Positions 1 through 64,000 of a stretch of 64,000 nt of DNA are shown piece after piece (within the stretch, counting starts at the first letter, position 1; the number at the start of each line of letters is the position of its first letter). The position numbers and the translations under genes were made by a program. Origin of the DNA: Cacajao melanocephalus. Its lineage: Eukaryota; Chordata; Mammalia; Primates; Pitheciidae. The DNA lies in assembly GCA_963573385.1 (NCBI GenBank), contig CAUYLG010047275.1, positions 1 through 64,000 of the forward strand, given 5' to 3'. Under the pieces are notes generated by a model. The model was not told where the DNA came from. It ran no database searches and saw nothing but the letters and a program-made list of their open reading frames with translations.

Positions 1-532
1 GGAGGAAGAACTGGGCAACTTCAAGTTTCAGTCAAAATGGAATAACAGGGATGAGATTGACCCTCCCACCCAAAATAGCCAAAAGGGAAACAATGTATAG
101 AACAGTGGTTTTCAAGACACCAGACATCAGGCAATGAAGAACAGTAATCCCTGAGGAATGGACAGTAGTGAAACGAGACTTTTAACTGTCCCTGCTCACT
201 CTCATGAGATAGTCCTCAGGCTGTGACACAGGAAGAAAGAAACCCAAGAAGAGACCAGGTGGCCTCCCAAGGTGAGGGAATGGGGAACCAAGGTGGCTAG
301 AGTTCACAGGACACGATCTGAGAATCTGCAGAGAAAGTTTGAACATCTACAGAGGGTTCCCAGGTATACAGCTGAATACTGCTTAGAGTGTGCATGCAGG
401 GAGACGACCCAAGGCCAGGGAAAGAAACACCAAAAAGACTGAAGGTAATAGTGCCCTGTGCTCACGAAGAACTGGCATAGTGCCTGTTCTCAGCAGCCAC
501 ACCAAAGGCCTCCAGATTAAAAAGGCCCTGGT

Positions 533-915
533 TGTACGGTTTGGTGTGTCCCTCCAAATCTCACGTGGAAATGTGACCTCCGATGTTGTAGTGGGGGGTG
601 TTTGGGCAGATCCCTCATAAATGGCTTGGTGCTGTCCTTGTGAGGATGATGAGTGAGTTCTCTGAGTTCATGTGAGAGCCGGTGGTTTAAAAGAGCCTGG
701 CACCTCCTCCTCTCTCTCTTGTTCCCTTTCCTGCCATGGACACCTTGCTTTCGCCTTCCACCATGAGTAAAAGCTCCTTGAGGCCTCCCAGAAGCCAGCA
801 GATGCTGGTGCCATGCTTGTACAGCCTGCAGAACTGTCAGCCAAATAAAACTCTTTCTTTATAAATTACCCAGCCTCAGGTATTCCTTTACAGCAATGCG
901 AAACAGACTAACACA
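533..915 (+). mobile_element. Solo MaLR LTR (MST/THE1-like)
   Basis: About 380 bp matching the ERVL-MaLR LTR pattern: a TGTGTCCCTCCAAATCTCA-type start, CCATGAGTAAAAGC in the middle, an AATAAA signal near 845 and a terminus reading CAGACTAACACA. No internal retroviral sequence accompanies it. It sits inside the L1 relic and is therefore the younger insertion. Confidence 0.8.
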
Positions 916-1178
916 GTTGGGTAGAGTGTAATGAGGCTCCTTACCTTGAGGGTGGGCACTCATTAGCCCTTGATTGAGCACTGCTCTGGTTCTGCCTAAT
1001 GGATGTTAACAGCAATATCTGAAAGAAGCTAACTGCTTCCAAAAAATCTGCAACTCATAAGAAAGCTGCAGAATACTTATAGGAATACAAAAATATAAAG
1101 CATCCAACAAGGTAAATGCTACCTCTGGCATCTGATCAAAAATTACTAGGCACAGAAAGCACCAGGAGGGCAGGACCC

Positions 1179-1270
1179 GCAGCGAGGAAGTAATTGACTG
1201 AAACTGACCCAAGTGATGGGATCTGCAGTGAGGAGGTAATCCACTGAAACTGACCCAAGTGATGGGATCC
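1179..1270 (+). repeat. 46-bp tandem duplication, two copies
   Basis: Copies at 1179-1224 and 1225-1270 begin GCAGYGAGGARGTAAT and end GTGATGGGATCY, differing at only a few bases. A third copy starts (GCAG at 1271) and stops at once. It lies in intronic L1-like sequence. Confidence 0.85.
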
Positions 1271-2030
1271 GCAGACAAGGACATCAAAACCATTTTTATA
1301 ACTGTGTTCCAGGTTTTAAAAGATTAAAGACAGAACATTAAAAAAAAACAATAACAAATATAACTTTCAGAACTTTTAGAGATAGAAGTACAATGTATAA
1401 AATTCAAAGTACACTGGATGGGCCTCACAGCAGTTTTGACATCGAAAAGGAAAGTATTAGTGAACTTGAAGGGGCAGCAATAGAAACTATCCACAATGCA
1501 ACAGAGAGAAAGCATAATTTTTAAAAAGTCAACGGAATACAAGTGAGCTGTGAGACAACTTCAAGCAAACTAATATAGGTATAATGAGAATCTCCAAAGG
1601 AGAAGAGAGAGTGAGGGGGTCAGAAAAAATATTTGAAGAATACTGTAAAATTTTCCAAATTTTATGGAAACAATAAACCTACAGATCCAAGAAGTTCAAA
1701 AATTTCCAAGCACAAGAAACCAAGGAAAAATACACCAAAGCACATCATAATCCGTGACTTTTTTTTAAACATTGTGTAAAGATGACAGAATTTTCATCAT
1801 GAAACTATGCAAGCAGACAGCAGAGTATATCTTTAAAGTACTGAAAGAAACTCTCAAGCTAAAAATGTATACTCAGCAAAAACTGCTTTCAAAAATGAAG
1901 GCAAAATACTTCTTCAGGCATACACACAAACAGTAGAAGAATTTATCACCAGCAGACTCAAACTAAAACAAAAGTCCTTCAGGCAAAAGAAAAGTGACAC
2001 CAAAAAGAAATAAAGACGTACTAGAGGAAT

Positions 2031-57257
<55,227 letters not shown>

Positions 57258-57635
57258 TTAGCTACATTGAGGAAAAGAAGAATGGGGAAAAAAACTGTAA
57301 AAAAAAAAATGAATCTTTCCCATAAGGAAAAACAAAATTATCAATCACTAGAGCTCTTAAACAGAAGGGAAAACAAACAAGGGAAAACCAAACTGAAATG
57401 AACTCCATCAGTCTAGACTGGACAACAGCAGGCTTCCAATTCTCAGACTGAATTCAGAGTTTACGAAATATTTGTCTATCATGTAACCAACATCATCTAC
57501 AACTACCCAGTAACTACCTGAAGCATTTACTCTCTGGTAAGACAGAAGGTCAGAAAGAGCCGGTACCAGCACTTCCAATGGACACAACAACCTCAAGAGT
57601 CCACTGTCATTTCTGAACTCATGAATAGCCAATCC

Positions 57636-57932
57636 TTTTTTTTTTTTTTGAGACAGAGTCTCACTCTGTTGCCCAGGCTGGAGTGCAGTGGTGCAATCTC
57701 TGCTCACTGAAACCTCCACTTCCCAGGCTCAAGTGATTCTCCTGCTGCAGCCTCCCGAGTAGCTGGGATTATAAGCACTGCTACCATGCCTGACTAATTT
57801 TTGTATTTTTAGCAGAGACAGGGTTTACTATGTTGGCCAGGCTGGTTTCGAACTCCTGACCTCAAGTGAACTGCCCTTCTCGGCCTCCCAAAGTGCTGGG
57901 ATTATAGGTGTGAGAAGCCACCGCGTCCAGCC
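57636..57932 (-). mobile_element. Alu, full length
   Basis: T-run and GAGACAGAGTCTCACTCTGT through GAAGCCACCGCGTCCAGCC. Confidence 0.96.
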
Positions 57933-58200
57933 ATGCATTTTATCAGGTACTGTTAAGTGGATCAATGTCAGCCTTAGTAACACCTGGTATTGCCTGAAAC
58001 AATCATCTACAGGGAAGCAGATAACATAATCTTTTGGGGTAGAGATCTAAAGTTGTCATTAAAGCCTACGGCCTGATAAACCTAAGGTAAACTGTATTTT
58101 CCCATACTGCTATGCTATTAAGCAAATACTCCAAGAACATAAAATAGGTGAGGAATTAAAACTAATAATTAAAATGAACAATGAAAACTGAACTATCTCT

Positions 58201-58506
58201 GGACAGGCGCAGTGGCTCATGCCTGTAATCCCAACACTTTGGGAGGCCGAGGTGGGCAGATCATCTGAGGTCAGGAGTTCAAGACCAGCCTGGCCAACAT
58301 GGTGAAACCTCATCTCTACTAAAAATACAAAAATTAGCTGGGCGTGGTGGTGTGTGCCTATAATCAATCCCAGTTACTCAGGAGGCTGAGGCAGGAGAAT
58401 CACTGGAACCTGGGAGGCAGAGGTTGCAGTGAACTAAGATCATGCCACTGCTCCAGCCTGAGCAACAGAGTGAGACTCTGCCTCAAAAAAGAAAAAAAGA
58501 AAAGAA
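58201..58506 (+). mobile_element. Alu, full length
   Basis: Starts GGACAGGCGCAGTGGCTCAT and ends with an A/AAAG tail. It faces the Alu at 57636-57932 at 270 bp. Confidence 0.96.
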
Positions 58507-60946
58507 AACTGAACTATGTCAATGCTGGAGATGATACCTCATAAACTAAATGTGTGAAGTGACTGGAAATCAGTAGAAGCAGAAATATCACTGTATCAGA
58601 CTACTTTCTGAATACCTGAGAGATAATTCCAATAAGCTAATTTAATTTACTTAATATAAATTAAAACTTTGCTAATCTAAAATTAAATGTAAAGTTTATT
58701 TCCAAGAGTTACTTCCTCTCTGTTTTAGGCCACAAGTATTTTCATCTACCTACTGTACTCTTATTAAGGGAGTTAATATGAGACATTATTTCTTGATCTA
58801 CATCATATATTGAGGAGACATAAATATCACTTGTTTGTTTATGAATTGTCTATGGTTGCTTTTCCTCTAAACAGCAGAGATGAGTGGTTGACAATGACTG
58901 TATGGGCTCTGAACCAAAAACATTTACCATCAGATTCTTTAGAAAAAGTCTGCTGGCCCTGAAAACAGACAATTATCAATTTATACTATTAGATACAGAA
59001 AAAGTGTAAGGTCATAGTGGTGATGTATAAAGACACCATGTCACATCTAAAGATTCATATTTTAGATATATCCCTGCTACCAACTTGTGTATTTAGTATT
59101 TGTCTCTCATGGAACTAGAAACAATTCTGATCTTTAAAACTTTCCAGAACCTGGAACTTTAGAAAAATATGTTACTTTAGTGAGGACCAACAAAGAAGAA
59201 AATTAAACCAAAGCAGTGAAAATGGTATGCTAAAAGTTACACAGTAAATATGTCAAAGTTAAAGTGCCAAAAAAATTAAGAGACTGACCCAGACAACCGA
59301 AATAAAAGTTTAAAAAATCATCCCAACACTAAAAGGCATGATCTCTGAAATACATGCTATCAGACTGAATTGTTTTGTGGGCTAAGTCCTCAGTAGCCGA
59401 ATTCTTCAATCCTGTCATATCTTTTTCGACCTTAAAACCAAGTTCCAAGCTTTGTAAACAGTATGTACAAAATAAAGCCACTGATTGATAAGTATTCAAA
59501 TATGGTTAGTTATCGTGTACTCCCTGTCTGAGCCACCCTGCAGGAAAGGAACTTAGACTCTAAGGAAATAGAATTTCAGTTGGTTAAAAAGAGGACTAAC
59601 TTTTGGATTTTGGAACAATAGCCCGGAACATTTGAGTAGAGAAGTTCAAAAGCTATTTGAGTAAACTTAATTATCTCTTTGACACCAGTATCTCTTCAGT
59701 AGATCCTTCCTTCAACAGCTCTGTAGAGTCCTAAGGTACCTTGGAACTTTTGCTAAGGATGAGGCAAAACACTTCACAAGACTACAGTTACCCACACGGC
59801 AAGTGCAGGCAGAAATAAGGGCAAATCTGAACTCCTTAACTAACTGGTTTCCTTTTTATATACACATCTTTGTGAAAGACGATTTTTAAACTTTTTTTGA
59901 AAATGACAATGTTTTAAATACAAAATTTTCAAAGAAAAGAAAATCCCTTTCACACAAAAACTTGCATCTCTAACTCTACTCTATCATTCCTAAGTGATTC
60001 AACTGCCATAAGGAAAACTTTGGAAGAGACCACCTGAGTGATAAAGTAAGTGAAAGATTCTCTCTCCAATTACAAAAGGATATATGACATTCTTCCAAAA
60101 CATAGCCCATGCTGAGTGGAACACCACAGCTGCTTACTGGCAGGAAAAACCTAATTATGACTACTTAGGAGCCAAAATCCCTACCACCCACTTCAGCAGC
60201 TAGGTACACAAAAGCAAATCATGGCGAAGTATTCATTGGTAGAAACTACATGCCACAGTTCTTTTTCTAGAAAAACAAGCATGGATATTCCCACTGTGTC
60301 TCATAACTCTTACTATGTAGGGTGACTTTGTTTCAATGGTTTTATGAAGGATGTATTTTTTTTCTCTTAGGATCAAAGGACACTGGCCTTGGTCGCAGAA
60401 GACTGAAAATTGACCTTGGTCTATCTACTTATTGACCATGTGATATGGGACACCTTTCCATCATCTTAAGCCAGCATATTCTAATTTGAAGAATGAAGGC
60501 TAAATACTTCCAGTGTATCAAAAAGTTACAGTATGGGAAATCAATACGAAAACTATAAAGTAATATACCTAAAAATCCTCTTACCTATTTCAGAAAACAT
60601 GAATAACTAATCATTGGTAAGCCCACTATGTCTAAACTTTTACACTTTATCTGTTTTATAGCACATATATCTTTCAAAAGCAAACTTTATAAAAAACACT
60701 GGCTGAAGTTAATACGTGATAAAATTCTGACCTATTACAGAATGTACAACAGAATGTTTAAAAAAGAGAAATGGAACAATTAGCTCCATCCTCACAGTAA
60801 CCACTGTTTACTCACAGAACTCTCTGAAAGGAAAGAAGGATCCAAGTGAGCAGCAGTCATGACAGGTAACAGAGTAGCAGTAAGATGGGGCAGAGAGGAC
60901 AGAGCACAACAGGAGAACGTGTGGAAGACGACAGGAACGCTGAACA
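58507..60946 (-). other. CHD2 intron, no recognised element
   Basis: About 2.4 kb of AT-rich intron without a recognisable Alu, L1, LTR, RNA gene or CHD2 exon. It is the longest such stretch here. Confidence 0.5.
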
Positions 60947-61157
60947 GACTGGTTCTCAACTAGTGACATTTCCCCTACCCACAGCCCAGGACGAGCATCT
61001 GGCAATGTCTGGAGACATTTTTGGTTGTCACAGCTGAGATGGGGATGCTGCCAGCTTGCAATGAGTAGAGGCCAGGGATGCTGCTAAACACCTACAATGC
61101 AAAGGACAGCTCTCCACAAAACGTCAATAGCGCCAAGGTTGAAAAACTCCACTCTAG
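60947..61157 (+). mobile_element. MER5-type hAT DNA transposon relic
   Basis: Characteristic text: CTGGTTCTCAACTAGTGAC, TGGCAATGTCTGGAGACATT, TTTTGGTTGTCACAGCTGAG, GCCAGGGATGCTGCTAAACA and an end reading AGGTTGAAAAACTCC. It is a non-autonomous element without coding capacity. Confidence 0.88.
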
Positions 61158-61430
61158 AAGAAGGCACAGGAAGGAGGAATGAGGAAGGGGCTCCTCTCCC
61201 AGAGCAACTATGGTAAAGATGACTGAAGAAAAAGGAAGCCAGTTTAAGCCAGTTCTAGTAACGGCTGCAGTGAGGGCAGGCTGTAGAGATGATAAGGGTG
61301 GTTTAGTTTCTCTACCCACCTTCTGTACAGTCTTAAACTATCCTTTACAAATAAAGGTCAAAAAAGGACAGTAATTGACAAATAAGGACAGAAAATCTGC
61401 TGCCAACAGGTTAGCCTTACAAGAAACACT

Positions 61431-61572
<142 letters not shown>

Positions 61573-61826
61573 TCAGACAAAAAGAAAGCAGTACTCAATA
61601 GATGAAACTAAATGAAAACGAAAACACAAAATTATCAATATTTATGTGATGCGGCTAAAGCAGTGCATAGAAATAAACTTATACCTTTAAACAACTAGAA
61701 AAGAAAAAGGTTTTAAATTAATAATCTAAGCTTATCTTAGGAGAAAAAGAGAAAATTAAATGAAAAGCAAGCAAAGGAATGAAACCTTTTGACAGTGGAA
61801 ATAAATCCAATAGAAAAAAACAGAGG

Positions 61827-62083
61827 GGCCAGGAGCAGTGGCTCTTGCCTTTGGGAGGCCAAGGCAGGCCAATCACGAGGTCAGGAGTTCAAGATCAGCC
61901 TGGCCAACATAGTGAAACCCTATCTCTACTAAAAATACAAAAATTAGCCAGGCGTGGTGGTGGGCACCTGTAATCCCAGTTACTTGGGAGGCAGAGAGGA
62001 GGCAGGGGAATCGTTTGAGACTGAGATCACACCACCACACTCCAGCATGGGCAACAAGGGCAAAACTCCATCTCAAAAAAAAA
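61827..62083 (+). mobile_element. Alu with internal left-arm deletion
   Basis: Starts GGCCAGGAGCAGTGGCTCTT, then jumps to GCCTTTGGGAGGCC, so about 17 bp of the left arm (including the A-box region's neighbour) are missing. A-run at the end. Confidence 0.94.
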
Positions 62084-62230
62084 GGAAGAAACCAATTATG
62101 TCAAAAGTTGGTTCCTTGAGAACATCGAAATTGTTAAGCCCTTAGCTAGAACTAACCAAGTAAAAGAGCTAACATACAAATTAGCATAACCAAAAAATTA
62201 ACTTTAATTACTACTGATCCTTTAAAGAAT

Positions 62231-62535
62231 CTACCAGGTACAGTGGTTCACACCTATTATCTCAGCATTTTTAGGAGACAGAGGTGGGAGGATAACTTGA
62301 GCCCAGAAGTTTGAGACAAGCCTGGACAACTCAGCAAGACCCCATCTCTACAAATAATAGAAAATAAATTTTAAAAATTAGCTGCGCATTGTGGCACGCA
62401 CCTGTAGTCCCAGTTACTCAGGAGGCTGAAGTGGGAGGATCCCTTGAGCCCAGGAGTTTGAGGTTAAAGTGAACTGTGATCATACCACTGCACTCAGCCT
62501 GGGTGACAAAGAAGGACCACGTCTCTTAAAAAAGA
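62231..62535 (+). mobile_element. Alu, full length, old (AluJ-like)
   Basis: ACCAGGTACAGTGGTTCACA start, GAGCCCAGAAGTTTGAGAC and GAACTGTGATCATACCACTG, typical of AluJ. Confidence 0.9.
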
Positions 62536-62936
62536 AAACTAAAATTAAAAGGCTAAGAGAATACTATAACTTTATGCCAACAAATTAGGACAAGTTAGAT
62601 GAAATAGACTAACTCCTAGAAAAACACAAATTAACAAAACTAAGTCAAGAAGAAATAGAAAACTTAAATGAACCTGTAATTGGAAACTGGGGGTTAGTCA
62701 TTAAAAATTTTCCCACAAAGAAAAGTGAAGGTTGACATGGCTACACTGGGAAATTTTACCAAATATTTAAAGAAGAAATAACACTAAACTTAACAAATTC
62801 CTTCATTAAACAAAAGGGAAACACTCTCCAATTCATTTTATGATCCCAAAACTAAAGCAAGGCAAACATCAAAACACAACAAAAAGCTACAGACTAAAAT
62901 CCTAACTAAAATCAAAAACGCAGATGCAGCCAGGCA

Positions 62937-63266
<330 letters not shown>

Positions 63267-64000
63267 CTAGCCAACTGAATCCAGCAACACATAAAAAGTA
63301 TTAAACACTGTTAACAAGTCAGATTTGGTAGGAAAAAAAAAGTTGGCTTAATGTCTAAAAAGTAATAAACATAATACACCATATTGTTAGACTAAAGGAC
63401 ACAACCTCATGGTCACCTCAATAGAAACAGAAAAAAGCATTTGACAAAACCTAACATCCATTCTTTATTAAAACCTCACAAACTAGAAAGAGAAGAAAAC
63501 CTCCTCAACCCAATAAAGGGTATCTAGAAAAAAATCTATAGCCAATATCCTGCACCCACCAATTCTATTTACGATGAAGGTTCCTGCCAATACAATAAGG
63601 CAAGAAGAAGAAATAAAAAGCATCCACACTGGAAAAGAACCCTTTAGGTGCAGAAAGCATAATCCCATATGTAGAAAAATACTAAGAAACACAGAGAAGA
63701 ATACATACATACACACAGACACAGTAGGAATAGTAAGTTTTTCAAGTTTGCAGGATGTAAGATCAATATACAAAACTCATTTGTAGTTCTATAGTACAAT
63801 GTTACATTTTTTAAAATTCCACTCAAAATATAGTCAGAATTAATAAACATTTTAAATGTGTAAGATTTCTACACTGAAAACCACTAAATATTACTGAGAA
63901 AAATTATTGAAGATCTAAACAAATGGAGAAAACTTTCCATGATTATGGACTATAAGTCTCAATATTAACAATTTCTGCTTTAACTGATATATAAGATTCA

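Larger units (their letters stand above)
1..2030 (+). mobile_element. Old L1 (L1M-type) fragment, 5' region to ORF1, split by an LTR
   Basis: The sequence reads like the 5' and ORF1 region of an old mammalian L1 in plus orientation. Segments near 1000-1120, 1600-1750 and 1840-1990 recall L1M consensus wording (for example the stretch around fully spaced 'aaaattttccaaat' at 1648). An LTR interrupts it at 533-915. All frames are broken. It lies in the last intron of CHD2, antisense to the gene. The 1-532 part is the less certain. Confidence 0.55.

Overview
This is primate nuclear DNA lying entirely inside one protein-coding gene. Dozens of Alu elements, L1 relics, MaLR LTRs, MIR and L2 fragments mark it as primate. 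Twenty-two short minus-strand coding blocks, each bounded by an AG acceptor and a GT donor, join in a single open frame of 3150 nt (about 1050 codons). The product matches CHD2 (chromodomain helicase DNA-binding protein 2), recognised from memory of the family. No second gene was found on either strand.

Layout, read in the direction of transcription (high to low coordinates). From 64000 down to 57232 is intron with no exon I can recognise; the chromodomains and the first RecA lobe must be encoded beyond 64000. Exons at 57231-45028 encode the rest of the SNF2 ATPase, including helicase motifs IV, V and VI. Exons at 43567-38714 encode the acidic/coiled linker after the motor. Exons at 32814-25386 encode the SANT-SLIDE DNA-binding region. 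Exons at 23839-19883 encode a lysine-rich then acidic disordered segment. Exons at 15512-12168 encode the CHD C-terminal helical domain. Exons at 10651-10438 and 3045-2802 encode most of the His/Arg/Tyr-rich tail. The last donor (2801-2800) is used but the final coding exon and 3' UTR lie below position 1. In protein terms the window covers roughly residues 670-1720 of a protein of about 1828 residues.

The introns are mostly transposon debris. There is an old L1 on the plus strand at 1-2030 split by a MaLR LTR, a minus-strand L1 at 8730-9930, a plus-strand L1 at 33770-37800 broken up by Alus, and another at 61558-64000. Thirty-odd Alus and Alu pieces lie in both orientations. Five MIRs, two or more L2-like pieces, three MaLR LTRs, one MER5-type hAT relic, one small mariner-like inverted-repeat element and several microsatellites are also visible.

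A few residues differ from the human CHD2 sequence as I remember it, so the source may be a non-human primate. I did not find an undescribed biological system. The oddest items are a 26-nt U6 snRNA 5' fragment with flanking target-site repeats in an intron, an Alu whose A-tail has become a G-run, a coding A10 run ending exactly on a splice donor, and small tandem duplications. Subfamily names for repeats are by eye and approximate.
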